Shown here piece after piece: positions 55,863 through 63,931 of a stretch of DNA of 64,000 nucleotides. The position numbers were made by a program, and so were the translations under genes. This DNA is from Pseudoalteromonas piratica. GTDB lineage: Bacteria > Pseudomonadota > Gammaproteobacteria > Enterobacterales > Alteromonadaceae. The stretch lies in the NCBI RefSeq assembly GCF_000788395.1, contig NZ_CP009888.1:2438001-2502000 (forward strand). The letters run 5' to 3'. Within the stretch, counting starts at the first letter, position 1. The number at the start of each line of letters is the position of its first letter. The notes under the pieces are model-generated. The model ran no database searches. It was not told the DNA's origin and saw only the letters and a program-made list of their open reading frames with translations.

Positions 55863-56783
55863 TTATGACTTAATCCAATGCTCTAATAAAAAGCGGCTAA
55901 TCGAACTAAAGCGTGGCTTTTTAAAGGTGCTAGTTTCATCGCCCCACTCACCAAATTCGGCTAATTCGTCACGACTAAACCAGCGTGCATCTTCTAATTC
56001 ATCTTCGCCAATATCAATGTCTGTACTGCTAGCTGTAGCGATAAAACCTATCATCACGGAACTTGGAAAAGGCCAAGGTTGCGACGCTATGTATTCAACC
56101 TCATTCACATCAACGCCCGACTCTTCTTTTACTTCACGAATAACCGCCTCTTCAAGAGTTTCACCTGCATCCACAAAGCCTGCAAGCGCAGAGTAATTGC
56201 CTGTTGGCCACGACGCTTGACGGCCAAGCAAACAGCGTTCAATGCCATCATCAAATACTTTTTTCACTATCATGATCACCGCAGGGTCGTGACGAGGGAA
56301 GGTAATATGACCACATTGTTTATTGGTACATTTACGTGAATAGCCACCTTCAAATGATTTGTTTTTACTGCCACAGCGGCCACAATACACGTGGGTTTTA
56401 TGCCAATGCAGTAAGGTTTTAGCATAACCCGCAATCGCAACACTTGTTGCAGGGAAACTCGCAAGTTGACCGCGAAAAGGCAAGGTTTGATAACAACTTA
56501 GTTCATCAAGTTGCAACTCTTGCTGAGAAATTTCCATGGCAAAATAAGGCGTTTCATTATCAAGCCCTAAAAATAGGTGCGGTTTGCGACCTAAAATTTG
56601 AAAAACGTGTTCAACACTTAACCATAACAAATCATCCAAATGACTTGTTGAGAGCATATTGTCTTGATAAAAAAGCAAGACTTTTGCGTCAACACGATTA
56701 AGTTGGGTTTTGATAAATTCGGGTTTGCTGCGCTCACGCGAACAACGTGCCAGCGGCATTTGACTAAAAGGCAGGTTTTGCAT
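55863..56783 (-). CDS. nudC: NADH pyrophosphatase / RNA NAD-decapping enzyme
   Basis: A 306-residue Nudix hydrolase. An N-terminal domain is followed by a zinc ribbon (YCGRCG and CTNKQC, about 131-155), the Nudix box with GETLEEAVIREVKEESG (about 206-223), and the NudC-specific SQPWPFPSSVM (about 235-245). It hydrolyses NADH and removes NAD caps from RNA. Length is slightly more than E. coli NudC. It lies between nagB and metC on the minus strand with no shared operon evidence. Confidence 0.95.
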   Translation of the reverse strand: MQNLPFSQMPLARCSRERSKPEFIKTQLNRVDAKVLLFYQDNMLSTSHLDDLLWLSVEHVFQILGRKPHLFLGLDNETPYFAMEISQQELQLDELSCYQTLPFRGQLASFPATSVAIAGYAKTLLHWHKTHVYCGRCGSKNKSFEGGYSRKCTNKQCGHITFPRHDPAVIMIVKKVFDDGIERCLLGRQASWPTGNYSALAGFVDAGETLEEAVIREVKEESGVDVNEVEYIASQPWPFPSSVMIGFIATASSTDIDIGEDELEDARWFSRDELAEFGEWGDETSTFKKPRFSSISRFLLEHWIKS

Positions 56784-56821
56784 AGCTAATTTATTGAATT
56801 TAGTATGCTTGTATTAAAACA

Positions 56822-56849
56822 TAAAAAAAGCGCCAATGGCGCTTTTTAA
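56822..56849 (-). terminator. Terminator after nagB
   Basis: AAAAAGCGCC and GGCGCTTTTT pair around AAT between nagB and nudC; the T run on the minus strand is strong. Confidence 0.92.
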
Positions 56850-56873
56850 AACAAAAATGATGTTACAAAATGC

Positions 56874-57674
56874 TTAGTTTGGTAGTTCCGCTAAGTACTG
56901 TTGTAACTTCTGATTTTCGCTTTCAATATGCTTATAAAGCTCGGCATTCACTAACTTACTAGCAGCCGCTTCATCAATTACCACTACCGCATCTTGGTGG
57001 AATTGTAATGCTGATGCAGGACAAACAGCAGATACAGCACCTTCACACATATCACGTATTGCATCGGCTTTGTTTTCACCCGTTGCTAATAGAACCACTT
57101 TTTTAGCTTCTAAAATCGTGCCAATACCCATAGTGATTGATAAGTGTGGTTGGAATTCACCTTCAGCAAAGAAACGAGCGTTATCTTCAACAGTTTCTTT
57201 TGTTAGTGTTTTAACACGCGTACGTGATGCCAAACTTGATGATGGTTCATTAAAGCCAATATGACCATTACGACCAATACCTAATAACTGCACATCTACC
57301 CCGCCACTTTGCGAGATTTTATTTTCATACATTTTGCACGCAGTAATTGGGTTTTGCGCGTCACCTGGCGGTACAAAGGTATTATTTTTATCAATATCAA
57401 CGTGATTGAATAATTGCTCATTCATAAAGAAACGATAGCTTTGTGCATGGTCGCCATCTAACCCAAGATACTCGTCAAGGTTGAAGCTTGTCACTTGCTT
57501 AAAGCTTACTTTGTTTGCTTGATTTGCTTTGATAAGTTCCTGATAAAGTGCCACAGGCGTTGAACCCGTTGCTAAACCTAATACAGAATCTGATTTTCTG
57601 TTAATTTGATCGATAAAAATCTGAGCACCGTATTCGGCCACTGCTGCTGCATCTTTTAAAATAACTATTTGCAT
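56874..57674 (-). CDS. nagB: Glucosamine-6-phosphate deaminase
   Basis: A 266-residue enzyme that converts glucosamine-6-phosphate to fructose-6-phosphate and ammonia. [16 protein letters not shown] (about 33-48) is the phosphate-binding loop, FNLDEYLGL (about 64-72) carries the catalytic Asp, and [14 protein letters not shown] (about 130-143) supplies Asn and His of the catalytic relay. It is separated from nagX by a terminator and has its own NagR-type operator upstream, so it is a separate unit of the same regulon. Confidence 0.96.
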   Translation of the reverse strand: MQIVILKDAAAVAEYGAQIFIDQINRKSDSVLGLATGSTPVALYQELIKANQANKVSFKQVTSFNLDEYLGLDGDHAQSYRFFMNEQLFNHVDIDKNNTFVPPGDAQNPITACKMYENKISQSGGVDVQLLGIGRNGHIGFNEPSSSLASRTRVKTLTKETVEDNARFFAEGEFQPHLSITMGIGTILEAKKVVLLATGENKADAIRDMCEGAVSAVCPASALQFHQDAVVVIDEAAASKLVNAELYKHIESENQKLQQYLAELPN

Positions 57675-57709
57675 AGGGAAGGCTCTAGTAAGGGGTTAAA
57701 TAAAAATGG

Positions 57710-57754
57710 GATCTATGGATATCTGTCCGTGCAAGTAAAGATAATCCATAGATC
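57710..57754 (-). promoter_or_regulatory. 11-bp inverted repeat in the nagB leader
   Basis: GATCTATGGAT (57710-57720) and ATCCATAGATC (57744-57754) are perfect partners, with a further GAT/ATC pair inside after a one-base bulge. It lies between the NagR-type operator and the nagB start, so it would be a leader RNA hairpin or a second operator. Confidence 0.45.
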
Positions 57755-57797
57755 ACAAAACCTAATCGGGATACTGACGATATTAGGCTTTACCATT

Positions 57798-57813
57798 ATG
57801 ACAACGCTGTCAT
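57798..57813. promoter_or_regulatory. NagR-type operator upstream of nagB
   Basis: ATGACAACGCTGTCAT fits the LacI-family NagR consensus TGACARCGYTGTCA known from Alteromonadales. It is about 125 bases before the nagB start. The same site in reverse complement lies upstream of nagK. Confidence 0.8.
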
Positions 57814-57901
57814 TATTGCGTCTAATTACAAATTTGTAAAGTAAAAGTGAATAAATAATCGTTATTTGCTAATTAAAATTAGTTATATGAAAACACCAAA
57901 T

Positions 57902-57926
57902 AAAAAGCTGGCACTGCCAGCTTTTA
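57902..57926 (-). terminator. Terminator after nagX
   Basis: AAAAGCTGGC and GCCAGCTTTT pair around ACT, about 35 bases after the nagX stop. Confidence 0.88.
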
Positions 57927-57958
57927 CTTATTATTCAACTGCCCTTGTGGACATAGAC

Positions 57959-59098
57959 TTAAACGCTAATTAAAATTTTACGTTTATAAAGCCAATGTAA
58001 TACTAATAATTGCACAGCTAATAAGGCAAATACCGCAAACAATGGCTGCCAAGGTGCTGGTACCGCAGCAATCACACCACCAAACACACTTTTAGAAACA
58101 AATTCCCAATTAACTAAACTTGACGCCAAATAAATAACAATTGAATTCGCACCAATAATAACAAACAGATACGCTGCGCGCTGTTGGTTTAATAAATCAA
58201 CTACCGCGTAAAACACGGCAAGTAAAATAAAGCTCCAGCCGACTGTCACCATCACAAACGACGAAGTCCATAAGTCTTTATTTACTGGGAACACCATATC
58301 CCAAAGCCAACCACATGCCAGTGCAACTAAACCTGCTGCAAATAAAATACCAGCTGTTTTCCACTCGCCACGCTCTTGCGCTTGTTTAATATAACGGCCT
58401 GCAATCACACCAAACAACGCATTTGCAATCGCTGGTACACTCGACAAAATACCCTCAGGATCCATTGGTTTATTTTGGTAAGTAATTCCCGGTAACAAGT
58501 TTGTATCAAACCACGCATTCCACGTACCAGCACCACCTGAAGATAAATCACCTGCTACACCACCCGGTACTGGAATAAAACATAACCAAACCCAATAACC
58601 AATTAGAATACCTACAAGGGTGAACATTTGTGTTCTGAAGCTGGTATGCCAAACCAACATTGCGGCAACAAACCAAGCAATTGCAATACGCCCTAGTACA
58701 CTTGCAAAACGGATTTCTTCAGGATTAAGTGGTACGCCTGTGCCCCAACCATGGTTATAAAGTACACCAAAAGAACATAATAATAATAAACGCTTAAATG
58801 CCTTAATATAAATTGGTTTACGTTCAACAAATGGCAAATGATCGATGCGTTTAGGTGCCAGCCCCATCGCTACGCCAGAGAGAAAAATAAACAGTGGGAA
58901 AATCAAATCATAAAAGGTAAAACCATGCCATTGACTATGTAATGTTTGTGCTTCGGCAACTTTCCAACCAGCCCAGCCAGTTAAGACAAATAAGGCAGCA
59001 AAAATTTTCTCACCACCTAAAATCCAAAACATGTCAAAGCCACGTAGTGCATCTAAAGACGCCAAACGCTTTTTTGCTTTTTTATTCGTATCGCTCAC
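57959..59098 (-). CDS. nagX: NagX-like membrane acyltransferase (DUF5009)
   Basis: A 379-residue inner-membrane protein with about ten helices. RLASLDALRGFDMFWIL near the start and DLIFPLFIFLSGVAMGL near 62 are typical of the DUF5009/HGSNAT-like family that occurs in chitin and GlcNAc gene clusters of Alteromonadales as NagX. It may acetylate or transport amino sugars; the reaction is unproven. The start is GTG with CGAGG six bases upstream. It follows nagA after a terminator, so it may have its own promoter or be expressed by read-through. Confidence 0.88.
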   Translation of the reverse strand: MSDTNKKAKKRLASLDALRGFDMFWILGGEKIFAALFVLTGWAGWKVAEAQTLHSQWHGFTFYDLIFPLFIFLSGVAMGLAPKRIDHLPFVERKPIYIKAFKRLLLLCSFGVLYNHGWGTGVPLNPEEIRFASVLGRIAIAWFVAAMLVWHTSFRTQMFTLVGILIGYWVWLCFIPVPGGVAGDLSSGGAGTWNAWFDTNLLPGITYQNKPMDPEGILSSVPAIANALFGVIAGRYIKQAQERGEWKTAGILFAAGLVALACGWLWDMVFPVNKDLWTSSFVMVTVGWSFILLAVFYAVVDLLNQQRAAYLFVIIGANSIVIYLASSLVNWEFVSKSVFGGVIAAVPAPWQPLFAVFALLAVQLLVLHWLYKRKILISV

Positions 59099-59225
59099 GA
59101 CAACCTCGTTTTAAAACTTATAAAATCATACACAGTGGTAAGCAGTCTGAACACCTTACTTTGCATTTGATTTAATTACTATTTGCGTACTTCCCCTAAA
59201 AATACGGCCGCTAATTTTCACTTTC

Positions 59226-59273
59226 TTTAGATAAAAAAAAGCCCCGCTTGTTACTTCAAAGCAGGGTTTTTGC
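59226..59273 (-). terminator. Terminator after nagA
   Basis: On the minus strand CCCTGCTT pairs with AAGCGGGG (one wobble pair) and is followed by eight T, within 50 bases of the nagA stop. Confidence 0.75.
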
Positions 59274-59284
59274 CCAGGAATCGT

Positions 59285-60412
59285 TTAACGTTTCGCGCCA
59301 CCAACAAAAGTATCTTGTGCATAATAATCATCACTCATCACCACAAAATCAGCATCTGAACCGACGACTAATCGTCCTTTTTGTGTTCCTAGCCCTAAAT
59401 ATTGTGCTGGGTAAAGTGATGCCATACGAAGCGCTTCAGCATAACTAACGTCAAGAGTGTTGATAGTGTTTCTAACAGCACCTGCCATATCAAGAACACT
59501 GCCCGCTAACTCCCCTGTCGTTGAATTAAGTCTATCGCCAGTACGAATAACTTTTCGACCATCGAAGAAATCAAATTCCATATCATCCGTGCCAACAGGC
59601 GGCATAGCATCAGTCACTAACATAATTTTGCCACGGGTTTTGCTATCAATCGCAAATTTAGCCGAAACAGGATGAACGTGGTGACCATCAACAATTAAGC
59701 CACACCATGCATTGGTATCTGTAAGTGCTGCACCTACCACACCTGGTTCACGTGAGGTAAACGCACTCATTGCATTGTATAAGTGCGTAAAGCCATCTGC
59801 GCCAGCCTCAAGGGCAGCAAGTACTGTTTGATAATCGGCATTGGTGTGACCAATCGATACTTTTACACCCGCATTAACAAGACGTTTAATATCTGCAACA
59901 GAGACATTTTCAGGGGCAAGTGTGACTACTTTAATGCCTAAATCTTGACGTTCAAAAACAGCAAATTCCGCTTCTGAAATAGGACGGATAAATTTTTCAC
60001 TGTGCGTGCCTTTTTTTGGCATAGACAAATGTGGGCCTTCGAAGTGCACACCGACAATACCTGGCACTTTATCTTTAATTGCCTGAGCGGTTGCATCAGC
60101 TGCACGCTCCATTACCTCTACACTGTCTGTAATAAGTGTAGGTAAGAGTGCCGTTGTACCAAATTGGCCATGCGCTTTTGCAATTTTATTAACGCACTCA
60201 ACGCTTTGCTCTGCATTAAAGAATGCACCGCCGCCACCATTGACTTGCACATCAATAAAACCCGGCACAACAGTACCAGTAAGTGAAATTGCTTCTGCTG
60301 CTTGACCATTTACAAACTCGGAAATAACACCGTTTTCAACAACAAAACTGACGTTTTCTAAAAACTGTTCACCTGTAAAAAGGCGGGTCGCAAAATAGGT
60401 AGTCACAGACAT
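59285..60412 (-). CDS. nagA: N-acetylglucosamine-6-phosphate deacetylase
   Basis: A 375-residue metal-dependent amidohydrolase. GFIDVQVNGGGGAFF near 52-66 replaces the HxH of related enzymes, as in NagA; the metal Glu is in HFEGPHL (about 122-128), His in GHTNADY and HLYNAMSAF, and the catalytic Asp in VTDAMPPVG (about 263-271). It releases acetate from GlcNAc-6-P to give glucosamine-6-P for NagB. It follows nagK by two bases, and both share one operon. Confidence 0.96.
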   Translation of the reverse strand: MSVTTYFATRLFTGEQFLENVSFVVENGVISEFVNGQAAEAISLTGTVVPGFIDVQVNGGGGAFFNAEQSVECVNKIAKAHGQFGTTALLPTLITDSVEVMERAADATAQAIKDKVPGIVGVHFEGPHLSMPKKGTHSEKFIRPISEAEFAVFERQDLGIKVVTLAPENVSVADIKRLVNAGVKVSIGHTNADYQTVLAALEAGADGFTHLYNAMSAFTSREPGVVGAALTDTNAWCGLIVDGHHVHPVSAKFAIDSKTRGKIMLVTDAMPPVGTDDMEFDFFDGRKVIRTGDRLNSTTGELAGSVLDMAGAVRNTINTLDVSYAEALRMASLYPAQYLGLGTQKGRLVVGSDADFVVMSDDYYAQDTFVGGAKR

Positions 60413-60414
60413 AA

Positions 60415-61308
60415 TTAACCTTTAATCGAGTTCTGAGCGAAATAAACAGCACCCATTTCTGGTGGCTGCATGGCAGGTTGCACGTTTTCAACAACGTCTT
60501 TATCTAACCATTCTTGTAGTGGTTCTGCTAAACCACCAATCATAGATAAACGCGGCGGTTGATTGTCTAATAATTTATACGCTAAATCGCTAATGTATCG
60601 CGCACCGTCTTTCACTATTGCAAGGGCTACTTCATCACCTTGTTTTGCCTGTTCTAAAACAGGACGTGCCAATTGTGCATAACTGCTTGATGGTTTACCA
60701 GCCATGGCTTCTGCAATACCCATTGCATCACTCACTTTAAAATGTGCAAGTAAGATATCCGCAAGCGAGGTCTTAGGCCCTAATCCATCTAAACTTAATA
60801 AAGCAGATTTGACTGCTTCAAGACCAAGCCAAGCACCGCTGCCTTTATCACCCTGCGCAAAGCCATGACCACCTAAAATTGTACTTTTACCATTAACGTA
60901 AGAGAAACCACATGAGCCAGTGCCAGTAATTATAACCGCACCGTCGTTGCCCTCATGAGCACCTATACATGCTGTATGAAGATCGGTAGTTAGATACATT
61001 TGTTTAAATGGATGATGCCAATCCTGAATTTGCTGATAAAGACCAGGCAAATTGACACCCGCAAGACCAAGTCCGGCAACAACATCATTGACCTTATCAA
61101 GGTTTAAGCCTGCATCTTGAATAGCCAGTTGTGTAGACACCATAATGGATTCAAGTGTGCGATCTAAGCCATGCAATGGGTTAGCTGGACCTCCGAGTCC
61201 TGTACCAAGCACACCATTTTGGCTCGAAAATACAGTGGCACGACATTTTGTGCCGCCACCGTCAATTCCAATAAAGATTTGCTCTTTATTTGCACTACTT
61301 GCAACCAT
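60415..61308 (-). CDS. nagK: N-acetylglucosamine kinase (BadF/BadG-type ATPase)
   Basis: A 297-residue kinase of the BadF/BcrA ATPase fold. FIGIDGGGTKCRATVF (about 11-26) is the phosphate-1 motif, GLGLAGVNL near 63-71, GAVIITGTGSCGFSYV near 107-120, and a GSGAWLGLEAV segment follows. It phosphorylates GlcNAc in the cytoplasm, which implies uptake without phosphotransfer, for example by a NagP-type permease outside the window. ATG with GAGG seven bases upstream. First gene of nagK-nagA, with a NagR-type operator upstream. Confidence 0.92.
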   Translation of the reverse strand: MVASSANKEQIFIGIDGGGTKCRATVFSSQNGVLGTGLGGPANPLHGLDRTLESIMVSTQLAIQDAGLNLDKVNDVVAGLGLAGVNLPGLYQQIQDWHHPFKQMYLTTDLHTACIGAHEGNDGAVIITGTGSCGFSYVNGKSTILGGHGFAQGDKGSGAWLGLEAVKSALLSLDGLGPKTSLADILLAHFKVSDAMGIAEAMAGKPSSSYAQLARPVLEQAKQGDEVALAIVKDGARYISDLAYKLLDNQPPRLSMIGGLAEPLQEWLDKDVVENVQPAMQPPEMGAVYFAQNSIKG

Positions 61309-61664
61309 TAAACAACCTCAATTCTTATATTTTTATATCGTTAAATGTCACTTTGGCCATACTCAACCCAGTAACAGCTGTGTACTTTTAACGATTTCCT
61401 CAACCCAAGTGTTGATTTAATGTTACACAAATAATGACAGCGTTGTCATTAAATTTTTATAGTTTTTAATTTTCAATCAACAAATAAAGGTTAATACATT
61501 GTTTTATAAAGAGTTAAAATTAATCACATTAGACTAAAAGGTAACACCTTCCAAAAACACAGTACCGCACTGACTATTAAACGCAAGACAATACTGATTC
61601 TCTTGGCAAATCATTAAATTACAAACTACGCTTTAATTAAATACCGAACAAGAGTGAGCATTCT
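61309..61664. other. Intergenic region between nagK and the CBS gene
   Basis: These 356 bases hold the nagK promoter and NagR-type operator on one side. Towards the CBS gene I see only AT-rich sequence with no recognisable motif. Confidence 0.7.
61433..61450. promoter_or_regulatory. NagR-type operator upstream of nagK
   Basis: AATGACAGCGTTGTCATT, about 130 bases before the nagK start; its core is the exact reverse complement of the nagB site. On the minus strand its ATGACA half can serve as -35 with TAACAT 18 bases downstream, so a bound repressor would block RNA polymerase. Confidence 0.82.
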
Positions 61665-62096
61665 ATGCAATCAATCAAAGTAAAAGACTATATGACACAC
61701 CGTGCCGTCACCTTTACCTTACATATGACTGTCAGTGAAGCGTCTGAAAGGTTGTTAATTGCGCATCAAATTGGTGGGCCTGTACTTGATGAACATAAAC
61801 ATGTTGTCGGTTTTTTGTCTGAGCAAGATTGCCTAGAAAGAATGCTAGAAGATACCTATCAAAATGAAAGCCATTACAAGGTTGTAGATATTATGCGTAC
61901 AGATGTACTGGCAATAGACGAAGATCACTCTGTGCTTGATCTTGCACAAAGCATGCTCACCAACAAACCAAAAATTTACCCGGTTGTTGATGCAAATAAA
62001 CGCTTGGTTGGTGTAATAACAAGAAGTGATGTACTCAGAGCGATTGATCAACATCATCACGCTATTTATGAACAAGGGCATCGCCGCTTCGTTTAA
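61665..62096 (+). CDS. CBS-domain pair protein
   Basis: A 143-residue cytoplasmic protein made only of two CBS domains (about 1-60 and 72-135), with VKDYMTHRAVTF and IGGPVLDEHKHVVGFLSEQDCL in the first, and VVDIMRTDVLAIDEDHS and YPVVDANKRLVGVITRSDVLRAI in the second. Such stand-alone pairs usually bind adenine nucleotides and sense energy state. No partner enzyme is encoded next to it. ATG start with a modest ribosome binding site; terminator downstream. Confidence 0.9.
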   Translation: MQSIKVKDYMTHRAVTFTLHMTVSEASERLLIAHQIGGPVLDEHKHVVGFLSEQDCLERMLEDTYQNESHYKVVDIMRTDVLAIDEDHSVLDLAQSMLTNKPKIYPVVDANKRLVGVITRSDVLRAIDQHHHAIYEQGHRRFV

Positions 62097-62121
62097 CCAT
62101 TACTAAATTACTTTATCAAAC

Positions 62122-62158
62122 AAAAGCACTGAAACTATTTATGTTAAGTGCTTTTTTT
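62122..62158 (+). terminator. Terminator of the CBS gene
   Basis: AAAAGCACT and AGTGCTTTT pair around a 16-base loop, followed by a T run. Confidence 0.75.
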
Positions 62159-62215
62159 AATTCTCTTAACCCGCTTTATTAACACGAATTTTAACCCTCA
62201 TTGCTAAAAACCAAA

Positions 62216-62245
62216 TTGTATAAAATTGTACTCCCCTTCTATACT
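62216..62245 (+). promoter_or_regulatory. Promoter of the single-domain response regulator
   Basis: TTGTAT (62216-62221), an 18-base spacer and TATACT (62240-62245), about 37 bases before the start codon. Confidence 0.6.
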
Positions 62246-62282
62246 TACTAAGTGAATTTTCATTGGTTACAGGGAATATAAC

Positions 62283-62648
62283 ATGGCACACATTTTAGCC
62301 GTTGATGATCAACAAACGATTAGAACAATGATTGAAGCAATACTGACTGGCGCAGGCCATCAGGTAATAACCGCAAATGATGGCGTTGAAGCAATGGAAC
62401 AACTAAGAACGCATCAGTTTGACATGGTAATTACAGATATAAATATGCCAAATATGAGCGGATTGAGCCTAATCCCAAAAATACGGCGTTTACCCGCGCA
62501 CCAATATGTGCCTATTTTAATGCTCACCACAGAGTCGAGCAGTTATAAAAAAGAGAAAGCTAAAAACAGCGGAGCCAGTGGCTGGTTAACAAAGCCCTTT
62601 GATCCCACGCGGTTACTGACCGCAGTAGAAAAACTGATTAAAAAGTAA
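62283..62648 (+). CDS. Single-domain response regulator (CheY-like)
   Basis: A 121-residue receiver domain with no output domain. Asp8 and Asp9 (VDDQ) bind Mg, Asp52 (ITDINMP) is the phosphorylation site, Thr82/Thr83 and Lys104 (TKPFDPT) complete the switch. It resembles stand-alone receivers tied to chemotaxis or to hybrid kinases, but no kinase or chemotaxis gene is adjacent. AGGGA lies eight bases before the ATG. A single-gene unit with its own promoter. Confidence 0.92.
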   Translation: MAHILAVDDQQTIRTMIEAILTGAGHQVITANDGVEAMEQLRTHQFDMVITDINMPNMSGLSLIPKIRRLPAHQYVPILMLTTESSSYKKEKAKNSGASGWLTKPFDPTRLLTAVEKLIKK

Positions 62649-62807
62649 ACTTTCTTACTTATAGTGTATACAAAATACAAAATTCCTGTTAAAACTATAA
62701 CTACTAGTTAAAAACGTAGCAACTAAGGCAGGTACGACCTGTTTTAGATAAATACAATTACAATTTGCTGATAACGTCACTTTTACTAGTAACTTTTCGC
62801 TTATTGT

Positions 62808-62836
62808 TTGTTAGTTTGCACAGTGTTTACTAATAA
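62808..62836 (+). promoter_or_regulatory. Possible promoter of the small-protein gene
   Basis: TTGTTA (62808-62813), a 17-base spacer and TAATAA (62831-62836), with about 40 bases of leader before the start at 62881. The upstream 62649-62807 shows no other feature. Confidence 0.5.
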
Positions 62837-62880
62837 ACCTAGCTAACTTAAACAACCTAATGACAACAGGAACACAGAAC

Positions 62881-63009
62881 ATGGGAAATTCAACGGGAAG
62901 CTTATGCCCTCCGTCAAACCGTCAGCAACCGGTTAACAATGCAAAACATGCAAGCAAGCCGTTTCAGCCAACTCAAGACGAGAAATGTTTTGAACGAGGT
63001 TATAACTAA
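62881..63009 (+). CDS. Unrecognised 42-residue small protein
   Basis: A short ORF (MGNSTGSLCPPSNRQQPVNN...), 42 residues with two cysteines (Cys9, Cys36), rich in Asn, Gln, Ser and Pro, ending CFERGYN. It has no membrane segment or signal peptide and is likely disordered. AGGAAC lies about seven bases before the ATG, a promoter-like pair precedes it, and a strong terminator begins four bases after the stop, so the whole cassette looks purpose-built. I do not recognise the family. A leader peptide or small RNA that happens to carry an ORF is the main alternative. Confidence 0.65.
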   Translation: MGNSTGSLCPPSNRQQPVNNAKHASKPFQPTQDEKCFERGYN

Positions 63010-63012
63010 ATT

Positions 63013-63040
63013 AAAAAAGCCCGCTATTGCGGGCTTTTTT
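63013..63040. terminator. Bidirectional terminator
   Basis: AAAAAAGCCCGC and GCGGGCTTTTTT pair around TATT between the small-protein gene and the convergent oxygenase gene. Confidence 0.93.
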
Positions 63041-63042
63041 AA

Positions 63043-63882
63043 TTACTTAACACCAAGTTCTTTTAAACGTTCGTTTAAGTAGCTGTCTGCTGTGTAACGC
63101 TCTGAAAGCACTACGTCAGGACGTGGGTGTAAAAATAGTGGTAATGAAATGCGTGATTTATCAGACGCCTTTCCTGTCGGATTAATCACTCTGTGAATTG
63201 TCGATGGGAAGTAGCCACCCGACGCTTCTTGTAACATATCACCAATATTAATAATTAAGTTACCAAAGTCACATGGCACATCAATCCAGCCGCCATCTTT
63301 GTCTTGTACTTGCAGACCAGGCTCATTCGCCGCAGGTAGGACCGTTAGTAAATTAATATCACCATGCGCTGCAGCACGAATTGCACCCGGCTCTTCATCA
63401 CCAGTCATTGGCGGGTAATGAAGTACACGTAACAACGTCTGATCTGAATTTGAAATCATGTCTTTCAAATCAATTGAAAACTTCGCCTTTACGTCAGCTG
63501 GTGCGTATTCTTGCACCCAGCTAAGTAGTGTAGACGCGAACTCGTTAGCTAAACGGTAATATTCGCGAATTTCTGCTTCTAACTGTGCAGGTACACGACC
63601 TTTCGGATAAACGTGAAAGTATTCTTTAATATCTTTTACAGTGAAACCTTTCGCGACTTCAGATACCTCTGGCGGAAAATAACCATCTTGTGTTTCTTTA
63701 CTAAACAGAAAATCGTGTTTTTCACTTGAATTGAAAAAGTCTTGCCAATTTTTGTAAATTGACTCAACTAAATCTTGTGAAATTGGGTGGTTTTTTAATA
63801 CACCGAAACCGGTATTTCGTAACGACTCAACAAACTGCTCAGCCGCATTTTCAGCGGTATAATCAACCGTAGGTAATTGCAT
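63043..63882 (-). CDS. 2-oxoglutarate/Fe(II)-dependent oxygenase, isopenicillin-N-synthase-like
   Basis: A protein of about 279 residues. The N-terminal DIOX_N part (RNTGFGVLKNHPIS, about 21-34) is followed by the double-stranded beta-helix with Fe ligands His and Asp in AAHGDINLLTVL (about 188-199) and His in STIHRVINP; the 2-oxoglutarate Arg lies in SRISLPLFLHP. It would hydroxylate or oxidise a small molecule using oxygen and 2-oxoglutarate; the substrate is unknown. ATG 63882 is chosen because GGTGA lies just upstream; the longer frame to TTG 63894 is less likely. Confidence 0.88.
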   Translation of the reverse strand: MQLPTVDYTAENAAEQFVESLRNTGFGVLKNHPISQDLVESIYKNWQDFFNSSEKHDFLFSKETQDGYFPPEVSEVAKGFTVKDIKEYFHVYPKGRVPAQLEAEIREYYRLANEFASTLLSWVQEYAPADVKAKFSIDLKDMISNSDQTLLRVLHYPPMTGDEEPGAIRAAAHGDINLLTVLPAANEPGLQVQDKDGGWIDVPCDFGNLIINIGDMLQEASGGYFPSTIHRVINPTGKASDKSRISLPLFLHPRPDVVLSERYTADSYLNERLKELGVK

Positions 63883-63897
63883 AAGATTCACCAATAT

Positions 63898-63931
63898 AAA
63901 AAAGTGAAGAGCCTTTTAGGCTCATACACTT
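63898..63931 (-). terminator. Terminator-like hairpin just before the oxygenase gene
   Basis: On the minus strand AAGTG/CACTT encloses GAGCCT/AGGCTC, followed by six T. It ends about 15 bases before the start codon, so it either closes an upstream gene outside the window or acts as an attenuator. Confidence 0.65.

Noticed and set aside
57675..57958. Possible glmS-type ribozyme or amino-sugar riboswitch before nagB
   Set aside because: No ribozyme core is recognisable; the features seen are one operator and simple inverted repeats.
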